A stretch of 64,000 nucleotides of DNA. Origin: Rhizobium esperanzae. GTDB taxonomy: Bacteria > Pseudomonadota > Alphaproteobacteria > Rhizobiales > Rhizobiaceae. Where the stretch lies: NCBI RefSeq assembly GCF_002204185.1, contig NZ_MXPU01000008.1, forward strand, positions 124,001 to 188,000. Reading direction: 5' to 3'. The notes beneath the pieces are model-generated. The model searched no databases and had not been told where the DNA came from. It saw only the letters and a list, made by a program, of their open reading frames with translations. Shown one piece after another: positions 50,236 to 58,222 of this stretch. Positions within the stretch are counted from its first letter, which is position 1, and each line of letters opens with the position of its first letter. The position numbers and the translations under genes were made by a program.

Positions 50236-50779
50236 GAAACCCTCCCTTGACGGCCGCGCTTTTCAGCCCCTCACAAGCCAGCGCCACCATATCATCCAAA
50301 GCCATATCGATCGCCACCGTGACCACACCGGCTTCACCGTTCGGCGGCTCCAGCGTCTGCAGCTGGCTATCAAGCAGCGACGCCGGCATGAAGTGGCCCT
50401 GACGGGCCTGCATCCGCGACAGCAGAAGCTCGCGCGGTCCTTCGAGAAAAACAAACGCCAGGCGTCCGCCCGCAGCCTGTCTCAGCCTGTCCCGATAATT
50501 TCTCTTCAGCGCCGAACAGGAAATCACCAATCCGCGCGACGCCTTTTGCGCCGCCCTTATTTCCTCGCCGATCCGGTCGAGCCAAGGCAGGCGGTCTTCG
50601 TCGGTGAGCGGGATGCCCTTAGCCATTTTCTCGACATTGGCGGCCGGATGGAGTTGGTCGCCTTCCACAAACCGCATGCCGTTTCGCGCGGCGACGCCCG
50701 CTCCAACCGAGGATTTGCCGCAACCGCTGACGCCCATGACCACGACGGCCAGAGGCAGCACTTCTTTCCCGAGCTCCAT
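50225..50779 (-). CDS. gntK: Gluconokinase
   Basis: A 184-residue carbohydrate kinase of the GntK/IdnK family. The P-loop GVSGCGKS (residues 16-23) and EGDQLHPAANVEKMAKGIPLTDEDRLPWL, the family signature for gluconate binding, are present, followed by SCSALKRNYRDRLR. It phosphorylates D-gluconate with ATP to 6-phosphogluconate, feeding the Entner-Doudoroff or pentose phosphate pathway. The start at 50779 lies 13 bp after the SDR stop. The longer upstream frame is an antisense artefact. Confidence 0.93.
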   Translation of the reverse strand: MELGKEVLPLAVVVMGVSGCGKSSVGAGVAARNGMRFVEGDQLHPAANVEKMAKGIPLTDEDRLPWLDRIGEEIRAAQKASRGLVISCSALKRNYRDRLRQAAGGRLAFVFLEGPRELLLSRMQARQGHFMPASLLDSQLQTLEPPNGEAGVVTVAIDMALDDMVALACEGLKSAAVKGGFHAG

Positions 50780-50792
50780 CGTCGCGTCCCTG

Positions 50793-51557
50793 TCAGAGGC
50801 AGGTAGTGATGCCGCCATCGACATAAAGCGTGTGGCCGTTGATGAAAGACGAGCCACGACCGGAGAGGAAAACGGCGGCCCCCACCAGTTCCTCGACATT
50901 GCCCCAGCGTCCGGCCGGCGTCCGTTTCTCCAGCCAGGAGGAGAATTCGGGATTGTCGACGAGCGCCTGGTTGAGCGGCGTCTTGAAATAACCGGGCGCG
51001 ATCGCATTGATCTGCAGGCCATGTTTGGCCCAGTCGGCGCACATGCCGCGCGTCAGGTTGCGCACCGCGCCCTTGGTCGCCGTGTAAGGGGCAATGCCGG
51101 GACGGGCGAGCTCGCTCTGGACGGAGGCGATGTTGATGATCTTGCCATGCCCGCGGGCAATCATCGCCTTGGCAGCCGCCTGGCCGACGTAAAAGACGCT
51201 CGAAATATTGGTGGTCAGCAGCAGCTCCCATTTGTCCGCCGGGAAATCTTCCAACGGCGTGCGAAACTGCATGCCGGCATTGTTGATCAGGATGTCGAGC
51301 GGGCCGATATCGGCCTCGATCGCGTCGATGCCCGCTTTGGCGGCGTCCTTGCTGGTTACGTCGAAGATGGCCGCATGGGCAGTCAGTCCCTGCGCCTTGA
51401 GGCTCTCGACCGCGCGCTTGACGCTTTCGGGCGTCCGGCCGTTGATGACCACCGCGGCGCCGTGCTGCGCCAGGCCCTCGGCCAGCGCATAACCGATCCC
51501 CTGGCTCGAGCCGGTGATCAGGGCAAGCTGCCCGGTCAGATCAAACAGGTTCTTCAT
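50793..51557 (-). CDS. SDR oxidoreductase, gluconate 5-dehydrogenase (IdnO)-like
   Basis: A 254-residue classical SDR. Cofactor motif TGSSQGIG at residues 15-22, NNAG at 92-95, catalytic Ser145, Tyr158 and Lys162. The start at 51557 has GGAG 8 bp upstream; GTG codons further up are less likely. The N-terminus FDLTGQLALITGSSQGIG and the VQSELARPGIAPYTATKG region match IdnO-type gluconate 5-dehydrogenases, which reduce 5-ketogluconate to gluconate. It heads the reverse operon with gntK, next to operator 51644. Confidence 0.85.
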   Translation of the reverse strand: MKNLFDLTGQLALITGSSQGIGYALAEGLAQHGAAVVINGRTPESVKRAVESLKAQGLTAHAAIFDVTSKDAAKAGIDAIEADIGPLDILINNAGMQFRTPLEDFPADKWELLLTTNISSVFYVGQAAAKAMIARGHGKIINIASVQSELARPGIAPYTATKGAVRNLTRGMCADWAKHGLQINAIAPGYFKTPLNQALVDNPEFSSWLEKRTPAGRWGNVEELVGAAVFLSGRGSSFINGHTLYVDGGITTCL

Positions 51558-51643
51558 GCAAATCACTCCTCCGGTGTCGCTGCGAATGACGGCTTATACC
51601 GCCACTTCAGGTGAAACTCACTTGACATCCCTTGCTCGGATTA

Positions 51644-51661
51644 TATGTTATCGATAACATA
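51644..51661. promoter_or_regulatory. GntR/LacI-type operator, site 2, in a divergent promoter
   Basis: TATGTTATCGATAACATA is a perfect 18-bp palindrome between the divergent IdnO-like and 2-hydroxyacid dehydrogenase genes, 87 bp and 32 bp from the starts. The upstream TTGACA (51622-51627) could be a -35 box for the plus-strand promoter, with TTATAT at 51641 only 13 bp away. The operator would block it. Confidence 0.75.
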
Positions 51662-51692
51662 ATCAACAGCCAAAATGCGGGATGGAAACGAA

Positions 51693-52634
51693 ATGCCTGA
51701 CGTAGAAATCTTGATGGCCGGGGCCTATCCGGAGTGGGACATGGTCGATCTGGAGGCGACCTACCGCATCCACCGCCTGTGGGAAGCCGCGGATCGGCAG
51801 GAACTGATTTCGAAGGTCGGCAGCAATATCCGCGCCATCGCGACGCGCGGCGAACTCGGCGCTTCCGCCGATCTGATGAAGCAACTGCCGAAGCTCGAAA
51901 TCGTTTCCTGTTACGGTGTCGGCACCGACGCCATCGACCTCTCCTATGCCCGCGCCAACGGCATTCGCGTGACGAATACTCCTGACGTGCTGACCGAAGA
52001 CGTCGCCGATATCGCCATCGGACTGCTGCTTGCCACGGCACGCCAGATTCCGCAGGCCGACGTTTTCGTCCGCGCCGGCCAGTGGGGCAATGTCGCCATG
52101 CCGTTGGTAACGCGGGTTTCGGGCAAGAAGGTCGGGATCGTCGGCATGGGGCGGATCGGCAAGGCGATCGCCAAGCGGGCTGCCGCTTTCGGCTGCGACA
52201 TCTCTTATTTCGCCCGCAATAGGGACCAGGACGTCGCCTATGGTTATGAAGCCAATCTGGTCGCGCTTGCCAATTGGGCCGACTTCCTGATCGTCATCGT
52301 TCCCGGAGGGGCCGCGACCATGAAGATCATCAACGCCGAGGTGCTGGAAGCGCTCGGTCCGGAAGGCATGCTGATCAACGTTTCGCGCGGAACGACCGTC
52401 GATGAGGAGGCACTGATCGCAGCGCTTCAGAACCGCACCATCCAAGCCGCCGGCCTTGACGTTTTCCTCAACGAGCCGAAAATCGATGCGCGCTTCCTGA
52501 CGCTGCCAAACGTCGTGCTGCAGCCCCATCACGGCTCCGGCACCATCGAAACCCGCAAGGCCATGGGCAAACTGGTCAGAGACAATCTCGCCGCGCATTT
52601 TGCCGGTCGCGCGCTTCCGACTCCGGTCGTATGA
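51693..52634 (+). CDS. D-isomer specific 2-hydroxyacid dehydrogenase
   Basis: A 313-residue NAD(P)-dependent dehydrogenase. The NAD motif GIVGMGRIGKAI is near residue 148, and the catalytic residues are suggested by NVSRGTTVDE (arginine), the glutamate near NEPKID and QPHHGSGT (histidine). It should reduce 2-oxo acids to D-2-hydroxy acids, for example 2-keto-D-gluconate to gluconate, as in GhrB-type enzymes. The start at 51693 (MPDVEILMAG) is preferred to 51675. It is followed after 10 bp by the idonate dehydrogenase gene. Confidence 0.88.
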   Translation: MPDVEILMAGAYPEWDMVDLEATYRIHRLWEAADRQELISKVGSNIRAIATRGELGASADLMKQLPKLEIVSCYGVGTDAIDLSYARANGIRVTNTPDVLTEDVADIAIGLLLATARQIPQADVFVRAGQWGNVAMPLVTRVSGKKVGIVGMGRIGKAIAKRAAAFGCDISYFARNRDQDVAYGYEANLVALANWADFLIVIVPGGAATMKIINAEVLEALGPEGMLINVSRGTTVDEEALIAALQNRTIQAAGLDVFLNEPKIDARFLTLPNVVLQPHHGSGTIETRKAMGKLVRDNLAAHFAGRALPTPVV

Positions 52635-52644
52635 GGATCCCGAT

Positions 52645-53676
52645 ATGAAAGCCATCGTCATTCACGCCGCCAAGGATCTCAGGATCGAAGAGCGCGAGCC
52701 GGAGGTTGCCGGAGCTGGGCAGGTGGAGATCGCCATTGAAGCCGGCGGCATCTGCGGCTCCGACCTGCATTATTACAATCATGGCGGCTTCGGCACCGTT
52801 CGCCTGCGCGAACCGATGATCCTCGGCCACGAGATCGCCGGCACCGTCAAGGCGCTGGGTGCCGGCGTGAGCGACCTTGCCGTTGGAGACCGCGTTGCGG
52901 TTTCCCCGAGCCGGCCGTGCAGCCATTGCCAATATTGCCTGAAGGGACAGCAGAACCACTGCCTGAACATGCGGTTCTACGGCAGCGCCATGCCCATGCC
53001 GCACATTCAAGGCGGCTTCCGCCAGCGGCTGGTGGCGGAGCGCTGGCAATGCCACAAGGTCGCCGACGGCATTTCCATTCATGAGGCTGCCTTCGCCGAG
53101 CCCTTCGCCGTGACGCTGCATGCGGCAAGCCGCGCCGGATCGCTGCTCGGCAAGCGGGTGCTGGTCACCGGATGCGGCCCCATCGGCATGCTGGCGATCG
53201 TTGCCGCCCGCGTTCTCGGCGCCCGCGAAATTGTCGCGACCGACGTCACCGACAGCGTTCTGGCGATTGCCCGCACCAGCGGCGCAGATCGAACGATCAA
53301 TGTTGCCACTGATGCCGCCGAACTTGCCGCCTACGGCGCCGACAAGGGATATTTCGATGTCATGTTCGAGGCGTCGGGCAATGAGCGGGCGGTGCGCGCC
53401 GGCCTGGAGGTGCTGAAGCCCCGTGCCGTTCTCGTGCAGCTCGGCCTTGGCGGCGATGTCTCCATTCCGCAGAACATGATCGTTGCCAAGGAAATTGAGA
53501 TGCGCGGCACATTCCGCTTTCACGAGGAGTTCGGGCTCGCCGTCGAACTGATCAATGCGCGCCGCGTCGATCTGAAGCCGCTGCTGACAGGGGTTTTTGC
53601 CATCGAAGAGGCTGTCGCCGCCTTCGAACTGGCCAGCGACCGCAGCAAGTCGATGAAGGTGCAGATCGCCTTCTGA
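52645..53676 (+). CDS. Zinc-dependent alcohol dehydrogenase, L-idonate 5-dehydrogenase-like
   Basis: A 343-residue medium-chain dehydrogenase. Catalytic zinc residues are in GGICGSDLHYYNHGG and GHEIAG, and the structural zinc cysteines in CSHCQYCLKGQQNHC. The NAD motif is GCGPIGMLA. The LHYYNHGGFG and NMRFYGSAMPMPHIQGGF segments match IdnD, which oxidises L-idonate to 5-ketogluconate. The start is fixed at 52645 by the family N-terminus (MKAIVIHAAKDLRIEE). Together with the IdnO-like SDR and gntK it gives the idonate route to 6-phosphogluconate. Confidence 0.88.
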   Translation: MKAIVIHAAKDLRIEEREPEVAGAGQVEIAIEAGGICGSDLHYYNHGGFGTVRLREPMILGHEIAGTVKALGAGVSDLAVGDRVAVSPSRPCSHCQYCLKGQQNHCLNMRFYGSAMPMPHIQGGFRQRLVAERWQCHKVADGISIHEAAFAEPFAVTLHAASRAGSLLGKRVLVTGCGPIGMLAIVAARVLGAREIVATDVTDSVLAIARTSGADRTINVATDAAELAAYGADKGYFDVMFEASGNERAVRAGLEVLKPRAVLVQLGLGGDVSIPQNMIVAKEIEMRGTFRFHEEFGLAVELINARRVDLKPLLTGVFAIEEAVAAFELASDRSKSMKVQIAF

Positions 53677-53690
53677 CGCTTATGCCTAAC

Positions 53691-54764
53691 CTATGAGGCG
53701 CCGCTGCGATCGGTACTTTCGCGCAGAACGACCCTGTAGCCTGTCAATGTAATCTCGTCGCCGGTCGCCTCGCCGCTGCCCTGTAGGGCATCGAGTAGGC
53801 GGGCGGCGGCCTGACGGCCGATGCCGTAACAGTCGACATTGATGGTGGTAATGCTGGGATGACAGATCGACGAGATCTCGTAATCGCCGAAGCCGGCCAC
53901 GGCGATATCACCCGGCACGCTCATTCCCCTGCGCTTGCATTCCATGATCGCGCCGAAGGCGGAAAGGTCGGAAACGCAGAGGACCACTTCCGTGTCCGGC
54001 CAGCGCTCCAGCAGGCTCACGATCGCCTGGCCGCCCTGTTCCATGGTGATCGGCGGCACGCCGAAGGAAATCGCCCGACCAGGCCCCAGGCCCAGTTCCT
54101 CGACGGTCTTCAGGAAACCGCTTCGCCGCTGGCTGCCGCGCGTATCGCGCGCCGTCGTTCCGCCGATATAACCGAACTTCCGATAACCCTGGCTCGCCAG
54201 CGTCCGCACCAGCAGCGACATCGCCTCGCTGTTGGAAAAGCCGACCACATGGTTGATCGGCTCCTCCGGAAGCTCCCAGGTTTCCACCACCGGAATGCCG
54301 GCCTTATCAAGCATGCGTCGGGCGCGGTCGGTATGCGAACCGCCGGTCAGGATGACGCCTTCGGGGCGCCGTCGCAGCATCGCCTCGATCAGCTTTTCTT
54401 CTTTCTCGGCGGAATAGTCGGTATAGCCGAGAAGAAGCTGAAGGCCGGTATTCTCCAGCGCATCGGTAATGCCGCGGGCGGTGTCGGAGAAATTCGAATT
54501 GTTGATGGAGGGCACCAGCGCCGCGATGAAGCCGCTGCGCCGCGAGGAAAGACTGCCGGCCGAAAGGTCGAGCACATAGCCGAGCGCATCGACGGCTTCC
54601 ATGATGCGCTTGCGCGTCTCTTCGGAAACACTCGCATCCTGCCGAAAGGCGCGCGAGACGGTCATAGCCGATACGCCGACATATTTGGCGACCTCAGCCA
54701 TCGTCAGCTTCTGGGCGTCTCCTCCTTTGAGACGCTTGTCTTTTGGCTCATCCTCGTTTTTCAA
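53691..54764 (-). CDS. LacI family regulator, GntR/IdnR-like
   Basis: A 357-residue repressor. The helix-turn-helix is TMAEVAKYVGVSAMTVSRAF at residues about 21-40, preceded by a polar 20-residue extension. The effector domain contains the family motif RRPEGVILTGG and SFGVPPITMEQGG. It resembles GntR (gluconate) repressors, and the ATGTTATCGATAACAT-type operators found at four points in this block resemble the GntR operator. It likely represses its own gene, the lactonase and the two operons upstream. Confidence 0.9.
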   Translation of the reverse strand: MKNEDEPKDKRLKGGDAQKLTMAEVAKYVGVSAMTVSRAFRQDASVSEETRKRIMEAVDALGYVLDLSAGSLSSRRSGFIAALVPSINNSNFSDTARGITDALENTGLQLLLGYTDYSAEKEEKLIEAMLRRRPEGVILTGGSHTDRARRMLDKAGIPVVETWELPEEPINHVVGFSNSEAMSLLVRTLASQGYRKFGYIGGTTARDTRGSQRRSGFLKTVEELGLGPGRAISFGVPPITMEQGGQAIVSLLERWPDTEVVLCVSDLSAFGAIMECKRRGMSVPGDIAVAGFGDYEISSICHPSITTINVDCYGIGRQAAARLLDALQGSGEATGDEITLTGYRVVLRESTDRSGAS

Positions 54765-54815
54765 TGGGCCCCGCTTTCAAAACAGCTTCCGAGTTGGGCA
54801 ACTCTGGACACGATA

Positions 54816-54831
54816 AAGTTATCGCTATCAT
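54816..54831. promoter_or_regulatory. GntR/LacI-type operator, site 3 (weaker)
   Basis: AAGTTATCGCTATCAT matches 13 of 16 bases of the perfect site at 49274. It is 52 bp upstream of the repressor start and 96 bp from site 4, about nine helical turns, so looping or separate control of both directions is possible. Confidence 0.5.
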
Positions 54832-54911
54832 CGCACAATCGATATTATTGCAGGAATGCGTCGTTCCACAGTCCGTGGGGTCTCTGTACGAAGACTGCAA
54901 AACAAGGCAGG

Positions 54912-54927
54912 ATGATATCGATAACAA
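54912..54927. promoter_or_regulatory. GntR/LacI-type operator, site 4
   Basis: ATGATATCGATAACAA matches 14 of 16 bases of the perfect site. It ends 16 bp before the lactonase start, next to its ribosome-binding site, a position that would block its transcription. Confidence 0.6.
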
Positions 54928-54943
54928 GTTGGAAGGGAGCATC

Positions 54944-55870
54944 ATGTTCGGAGAAATCGAGGGTACGGGCTTTGAGGTTCTCGACCCGCGCTTTGAAAAC
55001 TGCTTCGTCGGCCATGCCCGCGTCGAGCGGCTTTGGACGGGCGGTCGCTGGCTGGAGGGACCGGCCTGGTTCGCCGCCGGGCGCTACCTGGTCTTCTCGG
55101 ATATCCCCAACAATCGTATGATGCGCTACGATGATACCAGCGGGCAGACGTCGGTCTTCCGCTCGCCCAGCAACAATTCGAACGGCAACACCGTCGACAA
55201 CCAGGGACGGCTTGTTACTTGCGAGCATCTGACGCGCCGGATCACGCGGACGGATTTCGACGGTGGGATGACCGTCCTGGCCGATCGCATTGCGGGCAAA
55301 CGGCTCAATTCTCCCAATGACGTCACCGTCAAATCCGACGGCACGATCTGGTTCACCGACCCGAGCTACGGCATCCTCCACGATTACGAGGGCGACTACG
55401 GCGAAGAGGAAATCGGCGGATGCCATGTTTACCGGCATGATGCGGAAACAGGCACGACCGAGCAGATGACGTCCGATTTCGTCAAGCCTAACGGGCTGGC
55501 CTTCTCCCCGGATGAGACAGTGCTCTACATCGCCGATACCGGAGGTACGCATCTGGCGGGCGGCCCGCGTCATATTCGAAAACTCGCCGTATCGGAGAAT
55601 GGAAAGCTGGCCGATCTCGGCATTTTCGCCGAATGCACCTCAGGCTTTTTCGACGGCTTTCGCGTCGACCGGAAGGGCAGGATCTGGACGAGCGCCGCCG
55701 ATGGCGTGCATGCTTACGATCCGGATGGCACCCTGCTCGGCAAGATCCATATTCCCGAGATCGTCTCCAATGTCGCTTTCGGCGGCGCGAAACTGAACCG
55801 CCTCTTCATCACCGCAACAACCTCTCTCTACGCTGTCTATCTCACGGCCAACGGCTCAAGACTGGGATAA
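54944..55870 (+). CDS. SMP-30/gluconolactonase family protein
   Basis: A 308-residue calcium-dependent lactonase of the SMP-30/gluconolaconase/LRE type. Beta-propeller signatures include WLEGPAWFAAGRYLVFSDIPNNRM, NGNTVDNQGRLVTCEH, SPNDVTVKSDGTIWFTDPSYGI and KPNGLAFSPDETVLYIADT, with metal ligands Glu (LEGPAW), Asn (SPNDV) and Asp. It hydrolyses sugar lactones to free acids, which fits a gluconate/idonate regulon. The start at 54944 follows GGAAGGGAGC. The gene has no signal peptide, so the substrate is expected in the cytoplasm. Confidence 0.9.
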   Translation: MFGEIEGTGFEVLDPRFENCFVGHARVERLWTGGRWLEGPAWFAAGRYLVFSDIPNNRMMRYDDTSGQTSVFRSPSNNSNGNTVDNQGRLVTCEHLTRRITRTDFDGGMTVLADRIAGKRLNSPNDVTVKSDGTIWFTDPSYGILHDYEGDYGEEEIGGCHVYRHDAETGTTEQMTSDFVKPNGLAFSPDETVLYIADTGGTHLAGGPRHIRKLAVSENGKLADLGIFAECTSGFFDGFRVDRKGRIWTSAADGVHAYDPDGTLLGKIHIPEIVSNVAFGGAKLNRLFITATTSLYAVYLTANGSRLG

Positions 55871-55877
55871 TCGCTGA

Positions 55878-55894
55878 GCCGCCTCTCAGGCGGC
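55878..55894 (+). terminator. Hairpin after the lactonase gene
   Basis: A 7-bp stem, GCCGCCT/AGGCGGC, with loop CTC begins 8 bp after the lactonase stop. It is a likely terminator. Confidence 0.55.
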
Positions 55895-55923
55895 CTCGGT
55901 TTGTTGACAAACTCTCCTCCGTC

Positions 55924-56033
55924 ATGCTCGGCCTTGTGCCGAGCATCTGACCACAATAATTTCTTGACGGTAAAACGTTTGTTTTCAGCGACTTACCTTG
56001 GTCGAGGCAGATCCTCGGCACAAGGCCGAGGAT
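55924..56033. repeat. Pair of inverted REP-like palindromes
   Basis: ATGCTCGGC-CTTGT-GCCGAGCAT at 55924-55946 and ATCCTCGGC-ACAAG-GCCGAGGAT at 56011-56033 are two copies of one element in opposite orientation (loops CTTGT and ACAAG), each with a perfect 9-bp stem. Flanks such as GATCTGCC and CATCTGACC extend the likeness. Similar extragenic palindromes are scattered in Rhizobiales genomes. About 64 bp of AT-rich sequence lies between them. Confidence 0.6.
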
Positions 56034-56071
56034 GACGTCGCGGGTTTTGCAGTGGTTGCCCGCAAGCCTGA

Positions 56072-56091
56072 GGCCGCCTTTTCAGGCGGCC
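56072..56091 (-). terminator. Hairpin after the vWA gene
   Basis: An 8-bp stem, GGCCGCCT/AGGCGGCC, with loop TTTC lies 32 bp downstream of the vWA gene stop on the minus strand. It is a likely terminator for that operon. Confidence 0.55.
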
Positions 56092-56122
56092 CGCCTCTAC
56101 CAGCGCATGGGCGATCCTCTCC

Positions 56123-58222
56123 TTAACGCTGGCTGAGGCTGTCAGCCAGCCTGACGAGACCGAGCAAATCCGATCTGTAGCCGAAGGGATCCGTCCCCCG
56201 CGACGCCGCAGCGAGGTCGGCAATCGCCTGGTAGGAATAGGCATCGACGGCGGCGATGCGGCTCAGTTTTTGGCCGAAGGCGGCGACGGCCACCGAGAAG
56301 CGGACGTCCTGCGGCGCGGCGTCGATGGTGGCGACCGCGTTGCCGTCACCGACCGGCGTGGTGATCAGGGCGCTCTTGTCTTCGCCCGGCCGCTTGTAGC
56401 GCATCTTGACGAAGGCGAGCTCGCCCTGATGCGCGCTGCCCGATGCCTCGGCCGGCGCCTTGCTGGGTACGCCGTAACGCAGGTCATCATTCATGACCGC
56501 GGGGCTTCCCTTGGGCGTAATCTCGTAGATCGCCGTGACGCTGTGGCCGGAACCGATATCGCCGGCATCGATGCGGTCATTGTTGAAATCCTCGCGGTTG
56601 AGGGCGCGCGTCTCATAACCGATCAGCCGGTATTCGGCGATCCGTTCCGGGTTGAACTCGACCTGGAACTTGGCGTCCTTGGCGATCGGAAACAGCGTCG
56701 ATCCGGCTTCTTCGACCAAGGTCTTCTGCGCCTCCGCCAGGGTGTCGATATAGGCGGCGCTGCCATTGCCGTTCTGGGCGAGCGTCTGCATCAGGGAATC
56801 GTTGAGATTGCCGCGGCCGAAGCCGAGAACGGTCAGGAAGATGCCGTCCTTGCGTTTCTCCTCGATGATGCGTTTCAGATCCTCGTCACTCGACGGGCCG
56901 ACATTGAAGTCGCCGTCCGTCGCCAGCATCACCCGGTTGACGCCGTCCTTGACGAAAGCCTTTTTGGCAAGATCGTAGGCCGCCTCGATGCCCTCCGCGC
57001 CGCCGGTCGAGCCTCCAGCCTCCAGCCCGTCGATCGCCGACAGAATCTTCGATTTCTCCGCCACCCGCGTCGGCTCGAGCACCGTGCCGGCATTGCCGGC
57101 ATAGGTGACGATCGACACGGTGTCGTCGGCCTTCAGCCTGTTGACCAGCAGCCGGAAGGCGCTCTTCAGCAGCGGCAGCTTGTCCGGTTCGTCCATCGAG
57201 CCCGAGACGTCGATCAGAAAAACGAGATTGGCGTGCGGCGCGGTCGCCGGCGCGATGTCATAACCCTTGATCGCCACGTGCATCAGTTCCGTGTCGTGGT
57301 TCCACGGGGTCGGCATCACCGTCACGGTCGCCTTGAAAGGCTGATCGGCCTTCTCGGGACCCGGCCAGTCATAGGGGAAATAATTGATCATCTCTTCGAC
57401 GCGAACCGATTGCGGATCCGGCATCGCCCCGCCGGTGAGCGACCGGCGGACAAAGGAATAGGAAGCGCTGTCGACATCGGCGGAGAAGGTCGAAACCGGA
57501 TCCGTCGCGACACTCTTGATCGGATTAGCCGCGGCATTGGCAAAGCGTTCGCGGCTGGGATCGAGCTGAATCTGCATACGCCCATCTGCTGGCGGAACAG
57601 GCGAGGGGGCAACGGCCATCGGTTCAGCCAACAGCTGGCCCTGAGCAACCACACCAGGAGCGACCGGCGCAGCACGTTTGGCCATGCCAAGAGCCGCCGC
57701 GGAATCCTCCGACTTGCTCTTGAGAGCGGCGATTTCGCCTGCATCGAATTCAGCGCGCAACTCCGCGGCGGACTTTGCCGCCTGAGGCTCCTTGTCCTGC
57801 AAGATTTGAGCGCTATCAGCCGCAGACGATTGAGCCGGCCGATTCTCTTCGGCCGGCGCTTCGGAAAGCCTGGGTTGGGACGGTTTCGCCACCCCATTTG
57901 TCGAAACAGTGCCGGCGATCTTCTCCTGGTCGATAATCGGCTGATTGCGGGTCAGCTCGAGGGTGAGATAACCGGCGGCGGGAATGACGAGCAGCGTCGC
58001 AAGGGCTGAACCGGCGAGGACTTTCTTATTCACAGCAGGGCTCCATATCCAGTTGATGATGGAGCTTGGACGCCAGCCTTTGGCATTTCCTTGGGCTGCC
58101 GCTGCATTATTTTCTGCGCTGTCGAAGGCCTGCATCGCCGCCGCAAGGGCGCGCGCCCGCGCCTGCGGATCGATGGCGGGCGGGGTGAGGCGGGAGAGTT
58201 TTTCGAGTTCCTTGTCCATCAT
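56123..58222 (-). CDS. von Willebrand factor type A domain membrane protein (YfbK-like)
   Basis: A 699-residue protein. Residues 1-66 are cytoplasmic, a single membrane helix lies at about 68-88, a low-complexity linker (about 100-240) follows, then YfbK-type conserved segments (TFSADVDSASYSFVRR, MINYFPYDW) and a vWA domain with the MIDAS motif DVSGSMD at 338-344, plus a DUF3520-like end. The start at 58222 overlaps the sigma factor stop by 4 bp (ATGA), giving coupled translation. Its small cytoplasmic N-terminus could act as an anti-sigma region, which is inference. Confidence 0.85.
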   Translation of the reverse strand: MMDKELEKLSRLTPPAIDPQARARALAAAMQAFDSAENNAAAAQGNAKGWRPSSIINWIWSPAVNKKVLAGSALATLLVIPAAGYLTLELTRNQPIIDQEKIAGTVSTNGVAKPSQPRLSEAPAEENRPAQSSAADSAQILQDKEPQAAKSAAELRAEFDAGEIAALKSKSEDSAAALGMAKRAAPVAPGVVAQGQLLAEPMAVAPSPVPPADGRMQIQLDPSRERFANAAANPIKSVATDPVSTFSADVDSASYSFVRRSLTGGAMPDPQSVRVEEMINYFPYDWPGPEKADQPFKATVTVMPTPWNHDTELMHVAIKGYDIAPATAPHANLVFLIDVSGSMDEPDKLPLLKSAFRLLVNRLKADDTVSIVTYAGNAGTVLEPTRVAEKSKILSAIDGLEAGGSTGGAEGIEAAYDLAKKAFVKDGVNRVMLATDGDFNVGPSSDEDLKRIIEEKRKDGIFLTVLGFGRGNLNDSLMQTLAQNGNGSAAYIDTLAEAQKTLVEEAGSTLFPIAKDAKFQVEFNPERIAEYRLIGYETRALNREDFNNDRIDAGDIGSGHSVTAIYEITPKGSPAVMNDDLRYGVPSKAPAEASGSAHQGELAFVKMRYKRPGEDKSALITTPVGDGNAVATIDAAPQDVRFSVAVAAFGQKLSRIAAVDAYSYQAIADLAAASRGTDPFGYRSDLLGLVRLADSLSQR

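Noticed and set aside
56270..58009. A 579-codon plus-strand frame opposite the vWA gene
   Set aside because: The vWA gene has conserved MIDAS and YfbK segments; the opposite frame is rich in arginine, histidine and aspartate and shows no family.
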